A stretch of 64,000 bases of DNA from Treponema bryantii NK4A124 (GTDB taxonomy: Bacteria; Spirochaetota; Spirochaetia; Treponematales; Treponemataceae). The notes beneath the pieces are model-generated. The model saw nothing but the letters and a program-made list of their open reading frames with translations, did not search any database and was not told the DNA's origin. The position numbers and the translations under genes are program-made. The stretch is taken from contig NZ_ATWV01000001.1 in assembly GCF_000421345.1 (NCBI RefSeq), positions 310,001 to 374,000 of the forward strand, written 5' to 3'. Below, in pieces: positions 15,694 through 23,131 of this stretch (positions are counted from its first letter, which is position 1; each line of letters begins with the position of its first letter).

Positions 15694-16122
15694 ATGGACA
15701 CTAAAGAACTTTACCGAGAAATCTTAAATGAACATAACATAAACCCTACTCACAAGGCCCAGATGGATTCTCCGGACTTCTGTCTGGAAGGCGTAAACCC
15801 AAGCTGCGGCGACCAGATAACCCTGCAGCTCAAGCTTGGTGAGGACGGAAAAATCAGCGATGCCAGCTTTACAGGCAGCGGCTGCGCAATCAGCCAGGCC
15901 TCTGTAGATATGATGGCAGACCTTATAATTGGTAAAACTAAGGAAGAAGCCCTTGCCCTTGCAGATATCTTTGACCGCATGATTAAAAGTGAGGTTACAG
16001 AAGAAGATCTTGAAAAACTTGACGAGGCTGCTGCCCTTCAGGACATTTCTCATATGCCTGCCCGTGTAAAATGCGCAATGCTCGGCTGGCGAACAATGAA
16101 GGAAATGTTAGGAGTAAAATAA
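15694..16122 (+). CDS. sufU: SufU, zinc-dependent sulfurtransferase/scaffold
   Basis: This 142-residue IscU-like protein accepts sulfur from SufS. The three conserved cysteines are in 'GVNPSCGDQI' near residue 41, 'TGSGCAISQAS' near residue 66, and 'ARVKCAMLGWR' near residue 128. The long stretch between the second and third cysteines is the SufU-type insertion that separates it from IscU. The aspartate after the first cysteine, a zinc ligand, is present. It closes the suf operon. It may also be made from its own promoter because the sufS-sufU gap of 126 bases contains repeats and a -35/-10 pair. Confidence 0.96.
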   Translation: MDTKELYREILNEHNINPTHKAQMDSPDFCLEGVNPSCGDQITLQLKLGEDGKISDASFTGSGCAISQASVDMMADLIIGKTKEEALALADIFDRMIKSEVTEEDLEKLDEAAALQDISHMPARVKCAMLGWRTMKEMLGVK

Positions 16123-16127
16123 GGCCG

Positions 16128-16166
16128 CTGGTTGAGAGCTCGCGAAGCGAGTGTATCGAAACCACC
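16128..16166. repeat. Family A palindromic repeat after sufU
   Basis: Arms CTGGTTGAG and GTATCGAAACCACC enclose stem CTCGC, loop GAA, stem GCGAG. It lies just downstream of the suf operon, where it could protect or end the transcript. The first arm has one mismatch to the family (CTGG for GTGG). Confidence 0.85.
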
Positions 16167-16209
16167 TCTTGATTCAAACAGACTTTTATGATATATTTAA
16201 TATCACTTC

Positions 16210-16283
16210 GGCGCTTTAGCTCAGCTGGATAGAGCAACTGCCTTCTAAGCAGTAGGTCGACAGTTCGATTCTGCCAAGCGTCA
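16210..16283 (+). tRNA. tRNA-Arg (anticodon UCU)
   Basis: A full cloverleaf can be drawn. The acceptor stem GGCGCTT pairs with AAGCGTC (one G-U), the D arm is GCTC/GAGC, and the anticodon stem ACTGC/GCAGT holds loop CTTCTAA, giving UCU for AGA codons. The T loop TTCGATT sits on a stem with one A-C mismatch. The discriminator is A, and no CCA is encoded. It is followed at once by a terminator and reads out of the region downstream of sufU. Confidence 0.93.
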
Positions 16284-16287
16284 CTTA

Positions 16288-16318
16288 AAGGCTTCCTGAA
16301 CAGGGAAGCTTTTTTTTA
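16288..16318 (+). terminator. Rho-independent terminator of the tRNA gene
   Basis: GCTTCC, loop TGAACA, GGGAAGC, followed by a run of eight T. The end of the T run overlaps the stop codon of the convergent lipoprotein gene. Confidence 0.85.
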
Positions 16319-17032
16319 TTCTAAAGGGATTCTTACAGAGCCAAGATATAAAATATTACTGTATATTGGAGAGTATGTATAATCCTGTCCAATTGCAACT
16401 GCAAATAAACTTACATACCAGTCAGAGTCAGAAGAAGAGCCGCTTGTATTTACATCAACATCATCAGATTTTGGAACAGAATCTGGAAGTGCAGATCTGA
16501 AATTAAATCCTGTTTTAGTAGGCAGATTTCTTACAGGAATGCCAATACTTTCAGAGCCATCAATTGTAATCTGAGCCGGATACAAAGTATAAGTACTCAG
16601 GCGGATATTCACGCGTACATTGTCACTGCTTGTCGGGATAAGAACACTTTCGCCTTCATGACCAGAAGCTCTCAAAGGCTGAAATTTATAGCTTTGAATC
16701 ATACGCTCTGCCGCAGAAGAGGCAGAATCAGATTTATTTGCAATTGAAATCAAATCATTTGCTTCTGAGTTCAATCGGGTCTGGCTTTTATATATTTTGT
16801 AATAAACTTCAGTACCGAGAAACTTTAGATTATCATAAGTTTTATCTGTAGTATAAAAATCAAAATAATTGTCTGAATAGTCGATGGATGAACAGTCAGG
16901 TTTATGAATTACGTTTGTAGGGCCATCAATAACATAAAAAGTATCCAGCCCACAGGAAAGGTTAAATAGAATAAGGCATCCTGTAAAAAATAAAGAAGAA
17001 ATATTTCTTATTCTACAGAATACCTTATTCAT
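16316..17032 (-). CDS. Lipoprotein of unknown function
   Basis: This 238-residue protein has a lipoprotein signal: a charged start, a hydrophobic stretch 'LFFTGCLILFNLS' and a loose spirochaete lipobox ending 'NLSCG', so the mature N-terminal cysteine is near residue 27. The mature part is serine-, aspartate- and tyrosine-rich, with no motif I recognise, and ends 'NILYLGSVRIPLE'. It is probably membrane-anchored and exposed in the periplasm or on the surface. It lies 27 bases downstream of the TPR membrane protein gene and may be co-transcribed. No ribosome binding site is obvious; ATATATAT precedes the ATG. A conserved Treponema family is likely, but I cannot name it. Confidence 0.75.
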   Translation of the reverse strand: MNKVFCRIRNISSLFFTGCLILFNLSCGLDTFYVIDGPTNVIHKPDCSSIDYSDNYFDFYTTDKTYDNLKFLGTEVYYKIYKSQTRLNSEANDLISIANKSDSASSAAERMIQSYKFQPLRASGHEGESVLIPTSSDNVRVNIRLSTYTLYPAQITIDGSESIGIPVRNLPTKTGFNFRSALPDSVPKSDDVDVNTSGSSSDSDWYVSLFAVAIGQDYTYSPIYSNILYLGSVRIPLE

Positions 17033-17059
17033 ATATATATCAAATTTCAGAATGGATTA

Positions 17060-17731
17060 TTAGATTTTTCCGTCTTTTTTAAGAGCGATAAGTCTAGACT
17101 TTGCAAGGTCAGCCCATGCATCATCAGTATAGTTATCGTTCAATTCGTTGTATGCTTCAGCAGCAGCTGCATAGTCACCTTTTGATTCGAGAAGGCGGCC
17201 ATAGTTGAACTTTGCATGAGTTCTCATTACAAAGTCATTGTTATCTGCAGCAAGCTTGTAATTCTCCAGAGCTGCATCTGTATTACCAGTTTCTTCCAGG
17301 CATGCAGCAACATTAAAATATGCCAAAGGAGCAAGATAAGTCTTCTTACCCTTTTCTGCAGTTGCCTTCCAGAAATCAGCTGATTCAGCAAACTTTTTCT
17401 GCTGGTAAGTGATTTCAGCACAAAGCATATTTGCACGTGCACCTACAATTCCGCCCTTGTTTGTATATGCAGAAGCCTTTTCAAAAGCAGTGCTGAGTCT
17501 TGTTGCAATTTCAGCCTCTTCAATATCAGAGCTCTTGTCTGTCATTTCAAAAGTGATTTCATCAAGTGCCTGTAAACCTTTTTCTTTTCCTGATTCAGCT
17601 ACAGAAGCAAAAACAATATAACCAATCAGACAACATACAAGAACAATAAGGCATGCTATAAATGCTTTCTTGTTTTTTTCAATAAAGGCTGCAAGTTTTT
17701 TGCTTGCGGTCATTTCTTCGTAATCTGCCAT
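17060..17731 (-). CDS. Single-pass membrane protein with TPR repeats (YfgM/BamD-like layout)
   Basis: This 223-residue protein has a short cytoplasmic start, one transmembrane helix at about residues 24-45 ('AFIACLIVLVCCLIGYIVFA'), then a helical periplasmic region. At least three tetratricopeptide-like repeats are visible, for instance 'LAYFNVAACLEETGNTDAAL', 'FNYGRLLESKGDYAAAAEA' and the preceding 'AEITYQQKKFAES'. The layout matches YfgM-type proteins, which assist folding or assembly of envelope proteins. AGGA lies upstream of the ATG. It sits between the AAA+/Fis gene and the lipoprotein. The TPR part is certain; the specific partner is unknown. Confidence 0.8.
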   Translation of the reverse strand: MADYEEMTASKKLAAFIEKNKKAFIACLIVLVCCLIGYIVFASVAESGKEKGLQALDEITFEMTDKSSDIEEAEIATRLSTAFEKASAYTNKGGIVGARANMLCAEITYQQKKFAESADFWKATAEKGKKTYLAPLAYFNVAACLEETGNTDAALENYKLAADNNDFVMRTHAKFNYGRLLESKGDYAAAAEAYNELNDNYTDDAWADLAKSRLIALKKDGKI

Positions 17732-17764
17732 TTTATAAAATCCTCAATATAAATGTTTTACAAT

Positions 17765-18673
17765 TTACTGCCTGCGAATGTGCAGTTCATTCATTAATCT
17801 TATCACATAAGTACGCTGTATTCCAAGCACAGCAGCAGTCTTAGTCTGATTCCAGTCGTTTTCTTCCAGAATCTTTGTAAGATATTCCTTTTTAAAGGTA
17901 TCTATTGCAGTTTTAAGACTCTTGTCTTCGCCAATACCTTCTACAGTTTCAGAAACTATAGATGATGTAGCAGCCTGGCTTAAGCCTAAATCAGATTCAC
18001 TGATTACAGGAGGCTCTCCTACAATAAAAGCCCTCTGTACTGCATTTATAAGCTCGTCTGCATTTCCCTGCCAGAAATGTGCAAGAAGGGCTTTTTGTGC
18101 ACCTTCAGAAAAAGAAGTAAAAGCAATTCCACTCTTTTTGCTGAAGCTGGTCAGATAACTCTGCGCTATAGGAATTATATCTTCCTTTCTCTGCCTTAAA
18201 GGCAGAATATTCAAAACTACAGAATTAAGCCTGCAGTATAATTCAGAAAGAAAAGATCCAGCAGCCACAGCTTCTTCCAGCGGTTTTTCAACGGAAGAAA
18301 TAATCCTGAAGTTAAGATTTTTTTCCGTTACCTTTTTTATAAGTTCAAGAAAGGCTTTCTGTAAAGAAAGTGTAAGACGGTCTGCAAAACAGACAAAAAG
18401 TGTTATTTTCTGATCATAAGCAATCAGTCGGCTTACAGTTTCAAAAGCACCAAGAACTTCGGCTTCTGTGAAAGACCTGCAGTTTATCTCAAAAAAATAA
18501 CCAAAATTACCTGCGGCTGAAAAATGAATATGCTGGGCAATAAGGCGTTTGCCTGTTCCCCGCTCGCCAATTAGCAATACCGAAGCATTGTTCTTAGAGA
18601 GAGTTTGTACCAGCGTACCAGTTTCTTTTGCAAAAGCGCTCTGCCCTGCAAAAGGAGTTACTTTTTTTTCCAT
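17765..18673 (-). CDS. Degenerate sigma-54-activator-like AAA+ protein with Fis-type HTH
   Basis: This 302-residue protein has the layout of a bacterial enhancer-binding protein without a receiver domain. Walker A is intact ('GERGTGKRLIAQHIH'), and the 'YCRLNSVVLNILPLRQRKEDI' segment of the family is clear. The sigma-54-contacting GAFTGA loop is missing, replaced by 'VLGAFETVSRL', and the Walker B aspartates are lost ('TLFVCFADRL'). The C-terminus keeps the Fis-like helix-turn-helix ('NQTKTAAVLGIQRTYVIRLMNEL'). It should bind DNA but probably cannot activate sigma-54. I prefer the ATG at 18673 over a TTG at 18718. It may regulate by a different mechanism, such as nucleotide-dependent oligomer formation. 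Confidence 0.82.
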   Translation of the reverse strand: MEKKVTPFAGQSAFAKETGTLVQTLSKNNASVLLIGERGTGKRLIAQHIHFSAAGNFGYFFEINCRSFTEAEVLGAFETVSRLIAYDQKITLFVCFADRLTLSLQKAFLELIKKVTEKNLNFRIISSVEKPLEEAVAAGSFLSELYCRLNSVVLNILPLRQRKEDIIPIAQSYLTSFSKKSGIAFTSFSEGAQKALLAHFWQGNADELINAVQRAFIVGEPPVISESDLGLSQAATSSIVSETVEGIGEDKSLKTAIDTFKKEYLTKILEENDWNQTKTAAVLGIQRTYVIRLMNELHIRRQ

Positions 18674-18690
18674 TCCCACCCGCAAGTTAA

Positions 18691-18722
18691 AAAGAAGATT
18701 GCCAGGCGAACCCGGCAACCTT
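18691..18722 (-). terminator. Rho-independent terminator after rpsA
   Basis: On the minus strand GGTTGCCGGG, loop TTCG, CCTGGCAATC forms a strong stem with a stable tetraloop, followed by TTCTTTTT. It separates rpsA from the AAA+/Fis gene. Confidence 0.8.
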
Positions 18723-18729
18723 ACTTCAT

Positions 18730-20445
18730 CTAGTCGTTTTTCTGAGACTTGAGCATATCACCGAGTGTGTATGCTCCGTCGTCATCGTCATTCGAACTAG
18801 ACATATACTGTGAGATTTCGTCGCGCTGCTGCTTTCTCTTATACTCACGTACTGAGAATGCAACCTGCTCCTTGTCTACCTTTACGTCTACAACGAATAC
18901 GTTGATTTTATCGCCAACCTTGTATTTTGTAACAGCCTCTTCAAAAGGAACATCCTTGTCGTCGCTGAGGTTTGCTTTGTTTACAAGACCTTCAATTCCG
19001 TTTGGAGCCTTTACGAAGATTCCGAAATCTGTGATAGAAGTAATTTCACCTTCCAAAGTTGAACCAGGCTTATATTCTTCTGCGAATGCCTTCCAAGGAT
19101 TATCTGTAAGCTGCTTGATTCCGACCTTAACTCTGTGAGCTTCTGGGTCGCACTCAATTACTACAGCTTCAACTTCCTGGTCTACAGTCAATTCGCTGCC
19201 CGGATGCTTAACTTTCTTTGTCCAAGAGATGTCATCTGCATGGAGGAAAGCGTCAATTCCGTCTTCAAGAGCAATGAATGCGCCGATGTTTGTAATCTTA
19301 ACAACCTTACCCTTGATTTTTGTTCCAACAGCATATTTTTCTGCAATTGAATCCCATGGATTTTCTGTAGCCTGCTTAAAGCCGAGAGAAACACGACCAG
19401 CCTGGATATCATAACCAAGGATCATTGCTTCAACTTCCTGACCAACAGAAACCATATCGCCTGGCTTGTTTACTTTCTTTGTCCAAGAGAACTCAGAAAT
19501 GTGTACAAGACCTTCAATTCCTTCTTCGAGTTCAACGAATGCACCGAATTCTGTAAGCTTTGTAACCTTACCCTTTACGATGTCATTAACATGATATTTT
19601 TCTTCGAAGTGAATCCAAGGATCTTCTGCAAAGTGCTTGAGAGAGAGGTTAATTCTCTTTTCAGCAGGATCAAGGCGGATAACCTTAAGCTCGATTTCCT
19701 GCCCTTTCTTTACGAAATCCTTAGGACGAGCTACGTGGCCCCAGCTCATATCGTTGATGTGGAGAAGACCATCGAAGCCTCCCAAATCAATGAATGCACC
19801 AAAGCTTGTAAAGCTCTTTACAGTACCCTTTACAGTGTCGCCAATCTGTACTGAGTTGAAGAATGCATCGCGTTTTTCGTCGATTTCTTCTTCAAGATAC
19901 TTGCGGCGATTAACTACAGGGTTAAGTTTATTATCTGAATAAAGACGTTCAATATAGAACTTAGATCTCAAACCAATCAATGATTCAGGCTTTTCAATCT
20001 TTTCAGCGTCGGCCTGGCTGATAGGAAGGAATGCCATACGGTCAATTCCCAAATCAACTTCGTAACCGCTCTTAACAACTTTTACGATAACGCCATCAAC
20101 AGGAGTTTTATCCTTCCATGCTGACTGAATCTCTTTCATGTAGCGTTTTGAATCAGCCTTCTTCTTTGACAATACAGGACCATTTGCATTGTATCCTGAC
20201 AAAAACGCCTGAACCTTATCCCCTTCTTTCGGCAGATCGTCTGCGAACTCCTCTGTAGGGATTAATCCCTCTGACTTGTCTCCAATGTCAACATAAACAT
20301 AGTCATTGGTAATCTGTACTACGATACCTTCTACCATCTGACCAGCCTGTGGTGCATTAAATTCTTTCAGGGACTCCTCTAATTGTGTCTGAAAGTCGCT
20401 CTTGGAGTTCTGAGCTTCTTCCTTTTCCACTTCCATTTCTTCCAT
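18730..20445 (-). CDS. rpsA: 30S ribosomal protein S1
   Basis: This 571-residue protein carries six S1 RNA-binding repeats, the full complement of Gram-negative-type S1. Each has the pattern 'G..V.G.V......FGAFV.L..G..GL.H.S', for example 'TVKGTVKSFTSFGAFIDLGG', 'DIVKGKVTKLTEFGAFVEL' and 'TKIKGKVVKITNIGAFIAL'. S1 binds mRNA leaders and helps start translation on the 30S subunit, though it is not needed in the same way for leaderless mRNAs. A glutamate-rich N-terminus precedes repeat 1, and the C-terminus has an acidic tail with an aspartate run. It follows cmk by a few bases, the common cmk-rpsA pairing. Confidence 0.97.
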   Translation of the reverse strand: MEEMEVEKEEAQNSKSDFQTQLEESLKEFNAPQAGQMVEGIVVQITNDYVYVDIGDKSEGLIPTEEFADDLPKEGDKVQAFLSGYNANGPVLSKKKADSKRYMKEIQSAWKDKTPVDGVIVKVVKSGYEVDLGIDRMAFLPISQADAEKIEKPESLIGLRSKFYIERLYSDNKLNPVVNRRKYLEEEIDEKRDAFFNSVQIGDTVKGTVKSFTSFGAFIDLGGFDGLLHINDMSWGHVARPKDFVKKGQEIELKVIRLDPAEKRINLSLKHFAEDPWIHFEEKYHVNDIVKGKVTKLTEFGAFVELEEGIEGLVHISEFSWTKKVNKPGDMVSVGQEVEAMILGYDIQAGRVSLGFKQATENPWDSIAEKYAVGTKIKGKVVKITNIGAFIALEDGIDAFLHADDISWTKKVKHPGSELTVDQEVEAVVIECDPEAHRVKVGIKQLTDNPWKAFAEEYKPGSTLEGEITSITDFGIFVKAPNGIEGLVNKANLSDDKDVPFEEAVTKYKVGDKINVFVVDVKVDKEQVAFSVREYKRKQQRDEISQYMSSSNDDDDGAYTLGDMLKSQKND

Positions 20446-20460
20446 TCTAAAACCTTTAAT

Positions 20461-21093
20461 TTATGAAATTTGTTTTTCTATTATCGCACAAACATTGTCT
20501 ATCGTCAAGTTAGAAGTATCTATATATAGTGCATCTTTTGCAATTTTAAGAGAGCCTTCCTTCTTGTTTTTATCCATTTCGTCGCGCTTTTCTATGGCAG
20601 CCTTGATTTCTTCGAGGGTCATATCACTTACGCCCTGGTCAAAGCGGCGGCGGGCGCGAACCTCGGCAGAAGCATCCAGATAAACCTTTACTTCGGCATT
20701 CGGGAATACAACGGTTGTCATATCGCGGCCTTCACACACGATGTTCATACTCTTTGTTATCTCCCGCATAAGGTCATTTACCAGATGACGGATTTCTACT
20801 ATAGAACTAACCTGACTTGCATTTGCAGTAACCCGGTCATCATGCAGATGGTCCGTAACATCAGTTCCATTAAGGATGAAATGACCTTCTTTTGTATATT
20901 CGATTTTCTGCTTACGGCAAAAATCCAGGGTTGCTTTTTCATCCTTATAATCAACCCCGGCATCTAAAACGGCCATTGTAAGGGTACGGTAAAAACCACC
21001 GCTGTTCAAAAAGGTAAAATCCAGCTTTTCTGCCAGCATTTTGGCAATAGTAGACTTTCCTGTTCCAGCAGGTCCGTCAATTGCAATTATCAT
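20461..21093 (-). CDS. cmk: Cytidylate kinase
   Basis: This 210-residue enzyme phosphorylates CMP and dCMP with ATP. The P-loop is 'IDGPAGTGKSTIAKML' at the N-terminus, followed by 'FLNSGGFYRTLT', and 'VCEGRDMTTVVFPNAEVKVYL' carries the family's GRDxxTxVFP motif. 'SAEVRARRRFDQG' supplies the phosphate-binding arginines. I set the start at 21093, where GGAGG lies upstream; the extra upstream reading frame is family B repeat sequence. It precedes rpsA closely and likely shares a transcript with it. Confidence 0.96.
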   Translation of the reverse strand: MIIAIDGPAGTGKSTIAKMLAEKLDFTFLNSGGFYRTLTMAVLDAGVDYKDEKATLDFCRKQKIEYTKEGHFILNGTDVTDHLHDDRVTANASQVSSIVEIRHLVNDLMREITKSMNIVCEGRDMTTVVFPNAEVKVYLDASAEVRARRRFDQGVSDMTLEEIKAAIEKRDEMDKNKKEGSLKIAKDALYIDTSNLTIDNVCAIIEKQIS

Positions 21094-21108
21094 ATTTCCT
21101 CCAGATAT

Positions 21109-21166
21109 GTCATGCTGAACTTGTTTCAGCATCTTTATAAAGATTCCGAAACAAGTTCGGAATGAC
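21109..21166. repeat. Palindromic repeat pair, family B, between PAP2 gene and cmk
   Basis: Unit one is GTCAT, stem GCTGAA, loop CTTG, TTCAGC, ATCT. Unit two is inverted, AGAT, stem TCCGAA, loop ACAAG, TTCGGA, ATGAC. The repeat would extend the cmk reading frame upstream, but the ribosome binding site places the start after it. Confidence 0.85.
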
Positions 21167-21167
21167 A

Positions 21168-21872
21168 CTATTCTATCTCCTTTCCATAAATCTTATAACA
21201 CAAGTTTGAAATTCCATAACTGATTACAAAACCAAGAACCGCGCCCGAAAGCACGTCTGTTAAAAAGTGATTTCCGCTGAGCATTCTTAAAAGCATTGTT
21301 GCAAGACATACCAGCAGAGTAAAGGTCAGCACCGGCTTTTTGAATTTTGAATCTGAATAGCGAACTGCAAACCAGGTAAGTAAAAATCCAAAGGCAATAA
21401 AAACATTTGCAGAATGTCCGCTTGGCCAGGAACGGAAAAAGTCACCTTCTGCAATGCCCTTCTCACTTGGATTTGCAAAATACATATAAGGGCGAATTCT
21501 TCCTGCAGCAGTTTTTAAGATTCTGTAAATGCTGTTGGCATAAACCCCGCTTATGCCAAAATAAAGGCTGTCTGTTACGGCAACCTTAAAGGCTTTTAAT
21601 TTGTCTTTTGATAATGATGTAAAAAAAGCAGCAATTACAGCGGCTGCAACTATAGCTCCCGCCAGCATAACTCCCACATCTCCAATTTTGTCAAAAGTTC
21701 TGTTATAAGGCTGAGCCAGCTTTGCATCAAAAGCGTTTATATTTTCAATATTATAAGGATTTCCATCCCATTCAACTGCCTTTCTGTGCTTTTTAGCAAG
21801 GCTTGCAGTAAGCAGCAGGGCACATCCAAGAATAAAAACTCCAAGTAAAGATAAGATTTGTTTTTTTGTCAT
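21168..21872 (-). CDS. PAP2-family lipid phosphatase, membrane-bound
   Basis: This 234-residue integral membrane protein has about five or six hydrophobic helices. All three phosphatase motifs are present: 'KTAAGRIRPYMYF' (KxxxxxxRP), 'SWPSGHSANVF' (PSGH) and 'RMLSGNHFLTDVLSG' (SRxxxxxHxxxD with SRM order changed to RML-SG). The family removes phosphate from phosphatidic acid, undecaprenyl diphosphate or similar lipids at the membrane. GGGGAG precedes the ATG at 21872; the upstream ATG at 21920 is rejected. It stands before cmk-rpsA but is separated from them by repeats. The substrate is not known. Confidence 0.88.
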   Translation of the reverse strand: MTKKQILSLLGVFILGCALLLTASLAKKHRKAVEWDGNPYNIENINAFDAKLAQPYNRTFDKIGDVGVMLAGAIVAAAVIAAFFTSLSKDKLKAFKVAVTDSLYFGISGVYANSIYRILKTAAGRIRPYMYFANPSEKGIAEGDFFRSWPSGHSANVFIAFGFLLTWFAVRYSDSKFKKPVLTFTLLVCLATMLLRMLSGNHFLTDVLSGAVLGFVISYGISNLCYKIYGKEIE

Positions 21873-21961
21873 ACTAATCTCCCCTTCGTCTTTTGCGAAG
21901 CTATCATTTTTTTTCGTCATTGCAAAGATTGCAGCGGCGAAGAGTTTATATTATATCATAT

Positions 21962-22996
21962 TTAGACTTTATTCTTCAGCACCTTATATCCCATAAAGCT
22001 ACTTGCATTCTCTGCCCAGCTATACTGACTCATAAACTGACCGGCAAAGTTCTTTACAGTTTCTTTATCACCTGCAAGAAAATCATAATAATCGCATTTT
22101 ATAACTTCCGGATTAATTCGGAAATTGTTGTATTCTGTAATAAAAAAGTTCTGAACATCAAGGTCTGCAAGAGTATGCTTTATATCAACTATAAGATTTC
22201 TGATATTAGAACCGTAACGCGAAGAGTCTGCGCTTTTACCGTAAAGGGCTGTAATCAATTCTTTTGTTTTTACAGAGCAGCCATTTTTATAAATCAAATA
22301 GGCCATAAGTTCTTCTGATTTTGAACGTGAAAATTTAATTACCTGATTATTGTACAAAAGAGTAAAACTTCCGAAGGTTTTTGCCTCAAGATTCTGCTTC
22401 TGTTTTTTAAGAAGCATGATGATTTTCTTTTCAGTACGTCTTTTATACAAAGAAAGACAGATCATCAGAAAAGCCGTAAGGATAACATTCAATAAACCAG
22501 TCATTCCAAAGGCATCATATAAAACAGGAGCCATAATACTGCCCCCGATAATATGACTGAACAGGAATAAAAAAGGTGAAAAAGAAAAAACACACAAGGC
22601 CAGAATATCTGTAAGTGCATAAGTAATTAAACCGTTAAAAGGCTGATTATCATAAACCCCCAGAATTCCACTTGCCAGAAAAACAACAAAGCCAACATAA
22701 AAGGGGATATTCTTGACAATATAAGCCTTTTCTCTTGGAGCTTTTTTTGCAAGAAATGATGCTATATACATATAAAGACTTACAAGAATAATAACGCCAT
22801 AATAAATAAAGGTTGGCAGATGCTGACAAAGATTATTGCGGTAATAAAAAATAAAAAAAGTAAGATTAACGATTCCAAATAAAAAAAGAAATGGACTTAT
22901 AAAAAATAAATGAAGTCTGTTTGTTTCTGCTGAGTCTGCTAAATCTGCAGGCGAAATATAGTAGCGGTTGCGGTAAGCTGTTATGATTTTATTCAT
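21962..22996 (-). CDS. Polytopic membrane protein with C-terminal winged-helix DNA-binding domain
   Basis: This 344-residue protein has about six transmembrane segments in residues 28-195, then a cytoplasmic domain. From 'LEAKTFGSFTLLYNNQVIKF' onward it resembles the winged-helix part of SARP/OmpR-type regulators: 'SRSKSEELMAYLIYKNGCSVKTKELITALYG' in pieces, followed by 'SNIRNLIVDIKHTL', the usual recognition helix. The combination suggests a one-component membrane-bound transcription regulator that senses an envelope or small-molecule signal. Start: ATG at 22996, with TTGACA-18-TATAAT ending 12 bases upstream and no Shine-Dalgarno sequence. No kinase or receiver domain is seen. I know no characterised protein with this exact layout. 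Confidence 0.72.
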   Translation of the reverse strand: MNKIITAYRNRYYISPADLADSAETNRLHLFFISPFLFLFGIVNLTFFIFYYRNNLCQHLPTFIYYGVIILVSLYMYIASFLAKKAPREKAYIVKNIPFYVGFVVFLASGILGVYDNQPFNGLITYALTDILALCVFSFSPFLFLFSHIIGGSIMAPVLYDAFGMTGLLNVILTAFLMICLSLYKRRTEKKIIMLLKKQKQNLEAKTFGSFTLLYNNQVIKFSRSKSEELMAYLIYKNGCSVKTKELITALYGKSADSSRYGSNIRNLIVDIKHTLADLDVQNFFITEYNNFRINPEVIKCDYYDFLAGDKETVKNFAGQFMSQYSWAENASSFMGYKVLKNKV

Positions 22997-23008
22997 AGTA
23001 ACAGAAAG

Positions 23009-23038
23009 ATTATAAAATATGAAATGTGGATTTGTCAA
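23009..23038 (-). promoter_or_regulatory. Consensus promoter of the membrane-bound regulator gene
   Basis: On the minus strand TTGACA (23038-23033), 18 bases, then TATAAT (23014-23009): both boxes are perfect. Only 12 bases separate the -10 from the ATG, leaving a leader of about five bases without a Shine-Dalgarno sequence. Confidence 0.75.
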
Positions 23039-23044
23039 ATTGAT

Positions 23045-23131
23045 TCCCACACGGATTGGATTTTGCTAACGCAAAATCTATTTTTTTTATTTTTATGAAA
23101 TGCCGTTAGGCATTTCGAATCCGTGTGGCAA
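23045..23131. repeat. Double-hairpin palindromic element, family C, copy 1
   Basis: Outer arms CCCACACGGATT and AATCCGTGTGG pair. Inside are two hairpins: ATTTTGC-TAAC-GCAAAAT and GAAATGCC-GTTA-GGCATTTC. The two loops, TAAC and GTTA, are complementary and could kiss. The right half encodes the C-terminus and stop of the pseudouridine synthase gene. Confidence 0.85.

Noticed and set aside
17765-18673. Functional sigma-54 activator
   Set aside because: The GAFTGA loop and Walker B acidic residues are missing, so the usual function is unlikely.
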